Source of the DNA: VAXT01 sp035318925
GTDB lineage: Bacteria > Actinomycetota > Thermoleophilia > Gaiellales > Gaiellaceae
Direction: 5' to 3'
DNA: 64,000 nt
Assembly: GCA_035318925.1 (NCBI GenBank)
Contig: DATHDS010000011.1
Coordinates: 1-64,000 of the forward strand
This document shows positions 1 through 8,126 of this stretch, piece by piece. Numbering within the stretch: the first letter of the stretch is position 1; each line of letters begins with the position of its first letter. The translations under genes and the position numbers were made by a program. The notes under the pieces were generated by a model. It had not been told where the DNA came from and made no database searches. It was given only the letters and a program-made list of their open reading frames with translations.

Positions 1-1066
1 GCGGTGGAGGAGGCGGCGGTGGGGGTGGAGGCGGCGGTGGAGGAGGAGGAGGCGTCGGCGGCGGTGCTGGGGGCGGTGGCTGCGAGCCGGTTACGGTCGG
101 CGGGCTCGGCGGCGGGGGCGACTCGCCGCCCGTTCCGAACAGGGCGAAGGCCACGCCGGCCGCGGCGAGGATCACCAGCGCAAGGAGCGCTGCGAGCGGC
201 GCGGTGATCCGGCGCCCCGGGCTGGGCCGCATCACCTGGGTGACCGCAGGCGCACTCAGTGCAACCGTCGGTGCCTCGCCCCCGCCGAGCCGGTCGACGA
301 GCGCGCCACCGTCCGGGGGGCGCCGCGCCGGGTCCTTCGCGAGCGAGCTCTCGGCCAGCGCTGCGAGCCCGGGTGGCGCATCGGGGCGCACCGCGGAGAG
401 GGGAGGCGGCGTCTCGTGCACGTGCCGGCGCACCACCTCGACGGCATTCGAGGACTCGAACGGCAGCCAGCCGCTGAGCATCCGGTAGAGGATCACGCCG
501 AACGAGTAGACGTCGCTCGCCGGAGTGACCGGCTGTCCCAATGCCTGCTCGGGTGACATGAACGCCGCCGTCCCGAGGAGCGTCCCATCCTCGGTGAGCG
601 TGTCGGCGCCGGTCACGCGCGCGATCCCGAAGTCGGCGATCTTCGCGTGACCCTCCTCGTCGAAGACGATGTTGCTGGGCTTCAAGTCGCGATGGACGAG
701 GCCGCGTTCGTGGGCGTGTGCGAGCCCGGCGGCGATCTCACCCGCGATCCTCTCCGTGCTCTCGTCATCCAGCGGCTTCCCCCGTGAGAAGTGATCCTCG
801 AGGGTTCCTCCCGGGAGGTGTTCGAAGACCATGTAGGGACGGCCGCCCTCGTTGCCGTAGTCGAACAGGCGGCAGATGTTCGGGTGCGAGAGCGATGCGA
901 CGGTGCGCGCCTCGCGGTCGAAGCGCATCGGATCGGCTCGTGGGCCGAGGAGCTTGACGGCGACTCGCCGTTCGAGCTGCAGGTCGTGGGCAAGCCAGAC
1001 CTCGGCCATTCCCCCCGCGCCGAGCGGCTCTTCGAGTCGGTAACGACCCGCGATCGTCTCCCCCAT
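1..1066 (-). CDS. Serine/threonine protein kinase, C-terminus cut by window edge
   Basis: PknB-type membrane kinase. The translation opens MGETIAGRYRLEEPLGAGGM (glycine loop), then AVKLL with the ATP-binding Lys, the catalytic HRDLKPSN, the DFG motif (ADFGIA), and the GTAAFMSPEQ activation segment. The kinase domain covers about residues 1-265. A membrane helix follows near residue 285 (ITAPLAALLALVILAAAG), then an extracellular run of mostly proline that leaves the window; the usual sensor domain, if any, lies outside it. The start is the ATG whose complement is at 1064-1066, 9 nt after a TAAGCT box on the minus strand, so the mRNA is probably leaderless. It is divergent from moeA with 22 bp between the starts. 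Identity is certain; the signal it senses is unknown. Confidence 0.92.
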   Translation of the reverse strand, partial: MGETIAGRYRLEEPLGAGGMAEVWLAHDLQLERRVAVKLLGPRADPMRFDREARTVASLSHPNICRLFDYGNEGGRPYMVFEHLPGGTLEDHFSRGKPLDDESTERIAGEIAAGLAHAHERGLVHRDLKPSNIVFDEEGHAKIADFGIARVTGADTLTEDGTLLGTAAFMSPEQALGQPVTPASDVYSFGVILYRMLSGWLPFESSNAVEVVRRHVHETPPPLSAVRPDAPPGLAALAESSLAKDPARRPPDGGALVDRLGGGEAPTVALSAPAVTQVMRPSPGRRITAPLAALLALVILAAAGVAFALFGTGGESPPPPSPPTVTGSQPPPPAPPPTPPPPPPPPPPPPPPPPP

Positions 1067-1073
1067 GACCCGA

Positions 1074-1082
1074 GTAGCTTAT
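1074..1082. promoter_or_regulatory. Overlapping bidirectional -10 element between kinase and moeA
   Basis: TAGCTT (1075-1080, plus) lies 8 nt before the moeA ATG at 1089. The same bases read as TAAGCT on the minus strand (1076-1081), 9 nt before the kinase ATG at 1066. Both match TANNNT at leaderless spacing. The call rests on sequence pattern only. Confidence 0.5.
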
Positions 1083-1088
1083 GGCGCG

Positions 1089-2291
1089 ATGGACGGACCG
1101 ACCCGCAAGCTCGCCTCGATCCAGGAGGCGCAGCGGCTCGTCCTCGCTCGGGTCGAGCGCCTGCCCGCGGAGAGCGTTCCGATCGCACACGCGGCGGAGC
1201 GGGTGCTGGCCGAGCCGGGCCTTGCCGTGGTCGACTTGCCGCCCTTCGATAGCTCGGCGATGGACGGCTTTGCCCTGCGCGCCGCCGACAGTCCGGGGCG
1301 GCTGCCGGTCTCGTTTCGCATCGCTGCCGGGAGTCCCGCCCCGCGGGCGCTGGAGCCCGGCGAGGCGATGGGGATCGCGACGGGCGGAGTCGTTCCGGCA
1401 GGAGCGGATGCCGTCATCCCGTTCGAGTATGTTGTCGAGACTGACAACACGATCGAACTTTCCGAACCGGTGACCGTCGGGGCGAGCATCCGCCCGTCAG
1501 GCGGGGATGTGCGCCGCGGCGAGTTGGTTGTGGACGCCGGCGTGCGCCTCGGGCCGGCACAGCTCGGCGCGCTTGCCGCCGCCGGCGTGGCCGAGGTGCT
1601 CGTAGCGCGGAAGCCGCGGGCCGCCGTGCTCGCCACGGGCAGTGAGCTTCGCCAACCGGGCGAGGTGCTCGAGCCGGGACAGGTCTACGAGGCAAACTCG
1701 CTTCTGCTCGCCGCGCAGCTGGAGTCGGCGGGCGCCAAGGTCGAGCGACTGAGCCCGGTCGCAGACGACGAGGCCGCGCACCGCGAGGCGCTCACTCGAG
1801 GGCTCGCAGCCGACGTGCTGGTCACCTCGGGCGGCGTCTCGGTCGGGCCGCACGATCTCGTGCGCATGGTCGAGGCCGAGCTGGGCGTCGAGGAGGTTTT
1901 CTGGGGCGTCGCGATGAAGCCCGGTAAGCCGATCTCGTTCGGAGTGCTGGGAGGCCGGCTCGTCTTCGGCCTCCCCGGGAACCCCGTCTCGGCGCTCGTC
2001 GGTTTCGAGCTCTTCGTCCGACCGGCTCTGCTCGCGCTCCAGGGCGCGGCCGATCCGCTTCCCCGCTTCGAGCGTGGCCGCCTCGCCCGCGGGCTCGAGC
2101 CGAACGCGCACCGCGACGAGCTCGTCCGCGCCCGGCTCGGCTCGGACGGCGTTGGGCCCGTGCTTGACCCGCTCCCCGGACGTGAGTCGCACATGATCGT
2201 GCGGGCCGCGGCGGCGGACGCGCTCGTTCTCATACCGATGGGAGAGAACCCGCTCTCGCCGGGCGATTCGGTCGAGTTCCTCCGGCTCTAG
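1089..2291 (+). CDS. moeA: Molybdopterin molybdenumtransferase MoeA
   Basis: MoeA inserts molybdate into adenylyl-molybdopterin, the last step of molybdenum cofactor synthesis. The 400-residue product has the family pattern in order: PPFDSSAMDGFALRA near residue 45, GxATGGVVPAGADAVIPFE near 95, the MoCF-binding core with LATGSEL and VLVTSGGVSVGPHDLV in the middle, and MKPGKPISFG / VFGLPGNPVSALVGFELFVRPALL, then the C-terminal domain IV. The ATG at 1089 was preferred over an in-frame ATG at 1065 because the latter overlaps the divergent kinase start and 1089 sits 8 nt after a -10 box. moaC and mogA of the same pathway lie 9 kb downstream; moaA is not in the window. Confidence 0.93.
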   Translation: MDGPTRKLASIQEAQRLVLARVERLPAESVPIAHAAERVLAEPGLAVVDLPPFDSSAMDGFALRAADSPGRLPVSFRIAAGSPAPRALEPGEAMGIATGGVVPAGADAVIPFEYVVETDNTIELSEPVTVGASIRPSGGDVRRGELVVDAGVRLGPAQLGALAAAGVAEVLVARKPRAAVLATGSELRQPGEVLEPGQVYEANSLLLAAQLESAGAKVERLSPVADDEAAHREALTRGLAADVLVTSGGVSVGPHDLVRMVEAELGVEEVFWGVAMKPGKPISFGVLGGRLVFGLPGNPVSALVGFELFVRPALLALQGAADPLPRFERGRLARGLEPNAHRDELVRARLGSDGVGPVLDPLPGRESHMIVRAAAADALVLIPMGENPLSPGDSVEFLRL

Positions 2292-4162
2292 GGACCGACA
2301 GCGCGCTTCCGCTCGGGCGCGGAGGTGCGCCTGCGCTGAGCTGCAAGGAGGGCCGTACGGACGAGACGCCGCCCCGGCCCGAAACGAGGCCGGTCGGCTG
2401 CCCTCGGATACGGCGTGTAGCGGCCGGCGGTGATGGCCGTCAGCTGGGCGGCGACGGCGAGCCAGGCGCCCACCACGATCAGCGAGGTAAACGGGACGTA
2501 GCCGACCGCAGCGAGCTGGGCGAGGTACCACGGCGCGTCGAAGCCGAGATCGAACCGCACGGCGAACGAGCCGAGCAGCAGCAACGGGCCTCCGAAGCCG
2601 GCCGTGAGCACAATGGCCTGGAGGGCTGCGGGCCGGCGACGCAGCTGTGGCAGCCAGATCCAGGCGTGCAGCGAGGGCAGCACGAACAGGACCGAGTACG
2701 GATTCATCGCCACGAGGAGCAGGGAGATGACGGCGAGGGCGAGCAGTGCGCCGATCTGGCCGGCGAGCGCGTCTTCGTCGCCGAGCGGCCTCCGTGGCAG
2801 CAGACGGTCGCGCGTGAAGAGCCAGGCCCCGGCGAGCAGGCACGACCACAGGGCCAGGCCCGCGACCGGCCATTGCGTCCCCGGCGAGAGCTCGGGCGCG
2901 AGCGGCCTGGCCGCCCCGGTCTTCCAGATCCCGAGGATCGAGAACAGCTCGAAGAGCAGGACCGCGAAGATCCAGAATCCGAGGCGGCTGCGATAGCTTC
3001 TGAGCGCCGGCAACAGTGGAATGTGCCGCCGGCGCAAGCGGGCAAAGAGGTCGACGATCACGGCGAGGCAGGGCAGCAGCGCCGCACAGAGGACGAAGAC
3101 GATCGCCCAGCCGCGCACGGTCCGTGAGCCGAGGTACACGTAGCTCGCCGTGCCCTCGGCGAGCTCGACGCCCCCGTCGAGCGATCCCAGCAGGGCCTGT
3201 CCCGCCCGGCCCATCCCCGTCAGCCGCTTTCCGTTCAGGTGACTGTCGCCGAACGCCGGCGGCGGCCGGTCGCCTGCGGACGTCAGCGTGATCGCGGCAA
3301 TTCCCTTGTCGACGAACGGCGCCTGCTCGTAGAGGCTGAACGGGAACGCGAGATCGACGAGCTGCGCGAGCGGGCTCGGCCGCGTCGGTTCGACGTGCGT
3401 CTGCTCGCTGACGCGGGCGAACGCCGTCCGGACGAGCACCGCAGAGGGTGAGCGGGGCCGATCGGACCCGAAAGCGAGGTGCGGCGGTCCTTCGCCGGCG
3501 ATCGAGTCGAGGTTGATCGCTGCGACCACACGGTTCCGGTAGGGGGAGTGCGCCGCGAACCGCGCGGCTCCTAGCCCTCCGAACGCGCCGCCGTCGGTCG
3601 AGAGGAAGAGGATCGTGTGCTGTGGCTCCGGAGGCCGCGGCGGCACCTGCGGTGCCGCGTAGATGCGGGCGAGCTCGAGCAGTGCCGCCGTACCGGAGGC
3701 GTTGTCGTTCGCGCCCGGCCCCGCCCCGGAATTGTCGCGGTGCGCGATGACCGCGATCACGTCGTTGGAGCGCCCCTGGCGAACGGCGAGCACGTTCTCG
3801 AGCTGCACCCTCCCACGGCCGGGGATTTTCCCGTGAAAACGGTCGAATTCCGTCTGGAATCCGTACTGGGAGAGCTGATCCGCCACCCACGAGGCCGCTA
3901 CGGCGGCGGTTGGTGACCCGGGAGTCCGGTCGGGAAACTGGTTGGCGAAGTCCCGGGCCACGACCCGTGCCGCCGCGCCGTCGAAATCCGGCGGCAGGTC
4001 CGGTTTGGGCAACGGCTGCGGCCGGGAGACGGCAAAAGCGGCGATGAGCAGGGGAATCCCGACGAGCAGCCAGGTTCCGCGGTACATGCGGCTGTTCACC
4101 GGGCGGTCGACCGAGCCCGGGCGCGCCCGGTGCCGCTGACGGGAGGGCGGTAGGGCGGCCAT
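2288..4162 (-). CDS. M28-family membrane peptidase homologue with altered metal-site motif
   Basis: A 624-residue protein with an N-terminal membrane helix (residues 28-45), an M28 zinc-aminopeptidase-like domain (about 60-330) and a C-terminal half of roughly six to eight hydrophobic segments. M28 landmarks visible are His-x-Asp (AHRDN, H141/D143), the bridging Asp in GANDNASG (D153), NLDS (D219) and the late His in DSHLNG. The conserved Glu-Glu (general base and zinc ligand) should fall at LSTDGGAFGGLGA near 188-199, but both Glu are replaced by small residues, so normal catalysis is doubtful. It converges on moeA with a 4-bp stop overlap. The start at 4162 lies 8 nt after TACTAT; an alternative Met is at 4087. 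Confidence 0.75.
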   Translation of the reverse strand: MAALPPSRQRHRARPGSVDRPVNSRMYRGTWLLVGIPLLIAAFAVSRPQPLPKPDLPPDFDGAAARVVARDFANQFPDRTPGSPTAAVAASWVADQLSQYGFQTEFDRFHGKIPGRGRVQLENVLAVRQGRSNDVIAVIAHRDNSGAGPGANDNASGTAALLELARIYAAPQVPPRPPEPQHTILFLSTDGGAFGGLGAARFAAHSPYRNRVVAAINLDSIAGEGPPHLAFGSDRPRSPSAVLVRTAFARVSEQTHVEPTRPSPLAQLVDLAFPFSLYEQAPFVDKGIAAITLTSAGDRPPPAFGDSHLNGKRLTGMGRAGQALLGSLDGGVELAEGTASYVYLGSRTVRGWAIVFVLCAALLPCLAVIVDLFARLRRRHIPLLPALRSYRSRLGFWIFAVLLFELFSILGIWKTGAARPLAPELSPGTQWPVAGLALWSCLLAGAWLFTRDRLLPRRPLGDEDALAGQIGALLALAVISLLLVAMNPYSVLFVLPSLHAWIWLPQLRRRPAALQAIVLTAGFGGPLLLLGSFAVRFDLGFDAPWYLAQLAAVGYVPFTSLIVVGAWLAVAAQLTAITAGRYTPYPRAADRPRFGPGRRLVRTALLAAQRRRTSAPERKRAVGP

Positions 4163-4169
4163 GCGCGGC

Positions 4170-4176
4170 TATAGTA
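4170..4176. promoter_or_regulatory. Bidirectional -10 element between M28 gene and two-component operon
   Basis: TATAGT (4170-4175) on the plus strand could start the response-regulator mRNA with a leader of about 27 nt. On the minus strand the overlapping bases read TACTAT (4171-4176), 8 nt before the M28 ATG. The pattern matches the kinase/moeA intergenic site. Confidence 0.45.
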
Positions 4177-4208
4177 GGGATGGCCCTTAGGTAAGCGCTC
4201 TCAGGCCA

Positions 4209-4907
4209 ATGCCCGACTCCTCGACCATCCTCCTCGTAGACGACGAGGACTCGGTGCAGAGCCTTCTGACGTATCCGCTCGAACGCGACGGTTTTCGCGT
4301 CGTTTCGGCCCGGGACGGCGAGGAGGCTCTTCGGCTCTTCGCCGCCGAGCCCATCGACCTCGTCGTGCTCGACATCATGTTGCCGAAGCTCGACGGCCTC
4401 GAGGTGTGCAAGCGGCTTCGGGCCGAGAGCTCGGTGCCGATCATCATGCTCACGGCCCGCGACGACGAGTTCGACACGGTGCTCGGGCTCGAGCTCGGCG
4501 CGGACGACTACATCACGAAGCCGTTCTCGATTCGCGAGTTCAGGAGCCGGGTGCGGGCTCTGCTCAGGCGTGCCGGCGCACCCCGGCGTGACGCGCCCGA
4601 GGCGGAACCGCTGGTTTCGGGCAACGTCTCGCTCGACCCCGACCGGCGGCTCGCCACGGTCGACGGCAAGGCGCTCGACCTCACGTACGTCGAGTTCGAG
4701 CTCCTGCGAACGCTCGTGGCGCAGCCGGGGAAGGTCTTCAGCCGCCGCGCCCTGCTCCAGGCGATCTGGGGCGACTCGTCGTACCGTGAGCCGCGCACGA
4801 TCGACGTCCATGTTCGCCATCTACGAGAGAAGATCGAACGGGATCCGAGCGAGCCGGAGCTGATCCTGACCGTGCGCGGGGCCGGCTACCGGCTGCGAGA
4901 GCCGTGA
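4209..4907 (+). CDS. OmpR/PhoB-family response regulator
   Basis: A 232-residue transcription factor. The receiver domain (1-120) has the acidic pocket D11/D12, phospho-acceptor D55 in VVLDIMLP, switch Thr82 (LTARDD) and Lys104 (YITKPF). The C-terminal winged helix (about 130-230) has the FELLRTLVAQPGKVFSRRALL and TIDVHVRHLREKIE signatures. The stop codon overlaps the GTG of the next gene, a histidine kinase, so the two are co-translated partners. The target genes cannot be read from the window; the HtrA protease immediately downstream is a plausible regulon member, suggesting envelope stress. Confidence 0.95.
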   Translation: MPDSSTILLVDDEDSVQSLLTYPLERDGFRVVSARDGEEALRLFAAEPIDLVVLDIMLPKLDGLEVCKRLRAESSVPIIMLTARDDEFDTVLGLELGADDYITKPFSIREFRSRVRALLRRAGAPRRDAPEAEPLVSGNVSLDPDRRLATVDGKALDLTYVEFELLRTLVAQPGKVFSRRALLQAIWGDSSYREPRTIDVHVRHLREKIERDPSEPELILTVRGAGYRLREP

Positions 4908-6310
4908 GCTGGTTCCGGACCGTCGGGGCCCGGCTCAGCCTCGCGCTGCTCGTCGTCGTCGCGGGCGTCCTCGCTTTTGTCTACCTGATCGTCGTCCCGT
5001 CGCTCCAGAACCGGCTCGTCGGGTCGAGAGAGGACCAGATGGCGACGGTCGCTGCGCGCGTTGCCGATCAGTTCAACCAGAACTCGCTGACGCCGGATGA
5101 TCTGGCGCTTCGCTTCGCATCGGCGACGAACACGCGCGTAACGATCTGTGAGGTGTCCACCCGGACGCCGCTCGACCTCATCTGCATCGCGGACCAGGGC
5201 GGCGGTGGAGCGGTCGGCGGCATCGCCGACGATCGGATCGCAAACAGGGCGGCTATGACGCTGGACAACGCGCGCGGCGTGGTCACGCGCGGTGGCCGGC
5301 AGTACGCCGAGGCCGCGACGCCTGCGAAAGCTACCCACGTGATCCTGGTCTCCAGCTCGATCGAGGACTCGCTGTCCAGCGTCAGGCTCGTGAAGCGCCG
5401 CTTGCTGATCTCGGCGCTGATCGCCCTCGCGGCGGCGCTCGGCCTCGGCTACGGCGGCGCGCGGCTCTTTGCCCGGCGCATCCACCGGCTCGAGCAGGCG
5501 GCCGAGCGAATCGCGAGCGGGACGTTCGACGAACCGATCGAGGATTCGAGCCCGGACGAGCTCGGACAGCTCGCCCGCGCGTTCGACCGCATGCGACTCC
5601 GCCTCGCCGGGCTCGAGCATGCGCGCCGCGAGTTCATCGCCAATGCCTCGCACGAGCTCCGGACGCCGCTCTTCTCTCTGGGCGGCCACCTCGAGCTGCT
5701 CCTGGACGAGGACCTCGACGATGCGACCAAGCGCGAGTTCCTCGTCCGCATGCGTGAGCAGGTCGACCGTCTGACGAAGCTCGCCGGCGAGCTCCTCGAT
5801 CTCTCCCGCCTCGATGCGGGGCGCCTCCGCGTCGACCGGGACCCTGTCGATCTCTCGCGCGTCGCGGAGCTGCTCGTCGAGGAGTTCGAGGCTCGCGCCC
5901 AGGGGAGCGACCATCGCCTGGAGCCCGAGATCGACGGCAGTTCGACAGGTCTCGGCGACGAGCAGCGGATTCTCCAGGTCGGTCGCGCCCTCGTCGAGAA
6001 CGCCCTTCGCCATACGCCGGCCGGCACCCAAGTCCGGATCCGCACCGGTCGGAACGGCGATCAGGTCTCGCTCGTCGTCGAGGACGACGGGCCCGGAATC
6101 GGCGCGCAAGAGGCCGTCCAGGTCTTCGAGCGCTTCTATCGCGGGGACGGCACCGGCCGAGCGTCGGGGAGCGGCCTCGGCCTCGCGATCGCACGCGAGC
6201 TCGCCGAAGCGATGCAGGGCGAGATCGTTCTCGACTCCCAGCCCGGACGAACCTCCTTCACGTTGTCCCTGCCGGCTTCCTCGCGCACCTCCTCGCCGCC
6301 TGTCGAGTAA
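4904..6310 (+). CDS. Sensor histidine kinase with HAMP domain
   Basis: The 468-residue membrane kinase starts at a GTG overlapping the regulator's stop by 4 bp. TM1 is at about 11-33 and TM2 at 167-190, enclosing an extracytoplasmic sensor of about 130 residues with no recognised fold. HAMP follows (190-240), then HisKA with phospho-acceptor H250 in ANASHELRTPL, and HATPase_c with an N-box (VENALRHTP), G1 (VEDDGPGIG) and G2 (GSGLGLAIA). All catalytic motifs are intact. It phosphorylates the adjacent OmpR-type regulator. Confidence 0.95.
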   Translation: MSWFRTVGARLSLALLVVVAGVLAFVYLIVVPSLQNRLVGSREDQMATVAARVADQFNQNSLTPDDLALRFASATNTRVTICEVSTRTPLDLICIADQGGGGAVGGIADDRIANRAAMTLDNARGVVTRGGRQYAEAATPAKATHVILVSSSIEDSLSSVRLVKRRLLISALIALAAALGLGYGGARLFARRIHRLEQAAERIASGTFDEPIEDSSPDELGQLARAFDRMRLRLAGLEHARREFIANASHELRTPLFSLGGHLELLLDEDLDDATKREFLVRMREQVDRLTKLAGELLDLSRLDAGRLRVDRDPVDLSRVAELLVEEFEARAQGSDHRLEPEIDGSSTGLGDEQRILQVGRALVENALRHTPAGTQVRIRTGRNGDQVSLVVEDDGPGIGAQEAVQVFERFYRGDGTGRASGSGLGLAIARELAEAMQGEIVLDSQPGRTSFTLSLPASSRTSSPPVE

Positions 6311-6328
6311 GTTGTCAGGATAGACAAC
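6311..6328. promoter_or_regulatory. Inverted repeat upstream of htrA
   Basis: GTTGTC-AGGATA-GACAAC is a perfect 6-bp inverted repeat directly after the kinase stop and 45 bp before the htrA start. It could be a regulator operator or a weak hairpin. It has no T-tract, so an operator is favoured. Confidence 0.4.
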
Positions 6329-6373
6329 GAGCCGGACGACCTCTTGCGGAGGGAGGCTGGCTACAGTTGGTGG

Positions 6374-7585
6374 ATGCGCAGAACCTCGCCGGTCGTCCTC
6401 GCCGCGCTCGCCGCCGCCGTTCTCGGCGGCTCGCTCGCGCTGCTCGGAGCGAAGATGACGGGGCTCGCGGACCGCCAGACGAGGACGGTCTACGTGCCGC
6501 GGGATGCGCGTGGGCTCGGCCTCGGCGGTCCCAACGAACCGATCTCCGCGAGCGCCCGTCCGTTGCTCGGCAACGGCTTCGACCCGTCCCGAATCTACGC
6601 GGCGCGCTCGGCGGGCGTCGTCACCGTCTTCGCGTTCTTCGACAAGAGCGACCCGCACGGGGCCCAGGGCTCCGGGTTCGTCGTCTCGGATCGCGGCTAC
6701 ATCCTCACGAGTGCCCACGTGATCAGCAACGCGGGCGATGCGGCCAAGACGACGGAGGCGAACAGGGTCTTCATCGGCTTCAGGGACGGGGACCGGGTCA
6801 AGGCCGAGATCACCGGCTGGGATGTCTACGACGACGTGGCGCTGCTGCGCGTAGCGCCCGACGCTCATGCGCTCTCGCCCGTTCCGCTCGGCGACTCGTC
6901 TCGGGTCCGCGCCGGCGACCCGGTTGCAGCGATGGGCAGCCCGTTCGGGAACGAGGACTCGATCGCCGTCGGCGTCGTCTCGGCGGTGCGGCGCTCGATC
7001 CTGTCGCTGACGTCGACCTACAAGGTCGTGGACGCGATCCAGATCGACGCGCCGATCACACACGGAAACTCGGGCGGCCCGCTCTTCGACGCCCGCGGGC
7101 GCGTAATCGGGATCAACGCCCAGATTCGCACCGACAGTGGGACGGCAGAGGGCGTGGGTTTCGCGATCCCGATCAACGCAGCGCAGCGCTCGATGCAGCA
7201 GCTCGCAGCGGTCGGCCACGTGGTGTACGCCTACCTCGGCGTCACGACCGAGACCCTGACGCCGACACTCGCCCGCCACCTGGGCTACAAGACCGCTCGC
7301 GGCGCCATCATCAGCACTGTGCGGGACGGCAGCCCCGCCGACGAGTCCGGTCTGCGGGGTGGGAGCGGAGACGAGTTGTTCAACGGCGAGGCGATCACCA
7401 AGGGCGGCGACCTGATCGTGGCTGTCAACGGGCAGGCCGTGCGCAGCGCCGATGACGTCGTCCGCCAGGTGGCCGCGAGGCTTCCGGGAGAGCGCGTGGC
7501 GCTGACGATCGTCCGGGGCGGCGAGCGGCGGGTCGTGCGCGTGCGGCTCGGGTCACGGCCGATCGCGCCGGAGACGAGCCGCTGA
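6374..7585 (+). CDS. HtrA/DegP-like trypsin-type serine protease with PDZ domain
   Basis: A membrane-anchored envelope quality-control protease of 403 residues. It has an N-terminal hydrophobic anchor (6-27), a chymotrypsin-fold domain with His115 (LTSAHVISNA), Asp154 (VYDDVALLRV) and Ser233 (THGNSGGPLFD), and one C-terminal PDZ domain (about 290-395, starting YLGVTTETLTP and containing GGDLIVAVNGQAV). The ATG at 6374 is chosen over a TTG at 6344 because TACAGT (6362-6367) ends 6 nt before it, giving a leaderless start. It lies directly downstream of a two-component pair. The catalytic triad is complete, so an active enzyme is expected. Confidence 0.93.
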   Translation: MRRTSPVVLAALAAAVLGGSLALLGAKMTGLADRQTRTVYVPRDARGLGLGGPNEPISASARPLLGNGFDPSRIYAARSAGVVTVFAFFDKSDPHGAQGSGFVVSDRGYILTSAHVISNAGDAAKTTEANRVFIGFRDGDRVKAEITGWDVYDDVALLRVAPDAHALSPVPLGDSSRVRAGDPVAAMGSPFGNEDSIAVGVVSAVRRSILSLTSTYKVVDAIQIDAPITHGNSGGPLFDARGRVIGINAQIRTDSGTAEGVGFAIPINAAQRSMQQLAAVGHVVYAYLGVTTETLTPTLARHLGYKTARGAIISTVRDGSPADESGLRGGSGDELFNGEAITKGGDLIVAVNGQAVRSADDVVRQVAARLPGERVALTIVRGGERRVVRVRLGSRPIAPETSR

Positions 7586-7596
7586 GGCACCATCAT

Positions 7597-7630
7597 CTTG
7601 GTTAGGAACCCCGCGCTGGGGTAAACCAAG
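7597..7630 (+). promoter_or_regulatory. SigB/SigF-type promoter for the anti-sigma gene
   Basis: GTTAGG (7601-7606), a 12-nt spacer, then GGGTAA (7619-7624) fits the GTTTAA-N12-14-GGGWAW form of SigB and the related GGWWT/GGGTAY form of actinobacterial SigF. The ATG of the RsbW-like gene lies 19 nt downstream. The same bases form an interrupted hairpin (CTTGGTT with AACCAAG, CCCC with GGGG), so a terminator for htrA is the alternative; no T-tract follows. Confidence 0.55.
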
Positions 7631-7642
7631 CCGACCGATTCG

Positions 7643-8086
7643 ATGTCTGCACATACACAGTCTGCGGCGGGTGTGGGCTACGGGCCCACCGTCCGGCTAA
7701 CCATTCCGGCGAAGCCCGAATACATCACGCTCGTCCGCCTGGCCCTGAGCGGCCTCTCCCGCCTGCGCCCGCTGAGCGAGGAGACGCTCGGCGACCTCAA
7801 GCTCGCCGTCACCGAGGCCTGCTCGAACTCCGTTCGGCACGGATACGGGGACGGCGAGGGGACGGTCGAGATCCTCTACGAGCTGCAGCCGGACCGGTTC
7901 GTCGTGGAGGTCGCCGACGACGGTCCCGGCTTCGACGTACAGGGAGACCGGGGTGACGAGACCGATCTCGAGGAGGGCGGCCTCGGCATCGCGATCATCA
8001 AGGCCGTCTCGGACGAGTTCGAGGCAGGCGACCGGAGCGACGGCCACGGTTCACGGCTCCGCTTCGTCAAGTTCCTCGACAACTAG
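7643..8086 (+). CDS. RsbW/SpoIIAB-like anti-sigma factor (GHKL ATPase domain)
   Basis: The 147-residue single-domain protein has the serine-kinase anti-sigma fold: an N-box TEACSNSVRHGY (E58, N62), a G1 box VADDGPGFD near residue 97, and a G2 box GGLGIAIIKAV near 117. Such proteins bind SigB/SigF-type sigma factors and phosphorylate an anti-anti-sigma partner. Neither partner is adjacent here. A SigB/SigF-like promoter precedes it, which fits the autoregulation common for this switch, and trehalose genes follow 40 bp downstream. The specific sigma target is inferred, not seen. Confidence 0.88.
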   Translation: MSAHTQSAAGVGYGPTVRLTIPAKPEYITLVRLALSGLSRLRPLSEETLGDLKLAVTEACSNSVRHGYGDGEGTVEILYELQPDRFVVEVADDGPGFDVQGDRGDETDLEEGGLGIAIIKAVSDEFEAGDRSDGHGSRLRFVKFLDN

Positions 8087-8126
8087 CCGCCCGGCCTGGG
8101 TATCGTGGGCAGCCGCCGGGATTCCC

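Noticed and set aside
1..80. GGT/GGC-rich repeat as a separate repeat element.
   Set aside because: On the minus strand it is the proline-rich tail of the kinase, so it is coding.
1065..1088. MoeA start at ATG 1065.
   Set aside because: It would overlap the divergent kinase start codon; ATG 1089 has a -10 box at leaderless distance and gives a normal N-terminus.
1497..4820. Open minus-strand frame of 1107 codons.
   Set aside because: It is antisense or out of frame to moeA, the M28 gene and the response regulator, with Arg/Ala-rich low-complexity composition typical of high-GC shadow frames.
4886..7279. Open minus-strand frame of 797 codons.
   Set aside because: Antisense to the histidine kinase and HtrA genes, whose motifs are unambiguous; the translation has no domain.
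7597..7630. Simple rho-independent terminator for htrA.
   Set aside because: It can fold as a hairpin, but it lacks a T-tract and fits a SigB/SigF promoter better; kept as the second reading.
8087..8126. A SigB-like GGGTAT upstream of treT.
   Set aside because: No matching -35 lies 12-14 nt upstream.
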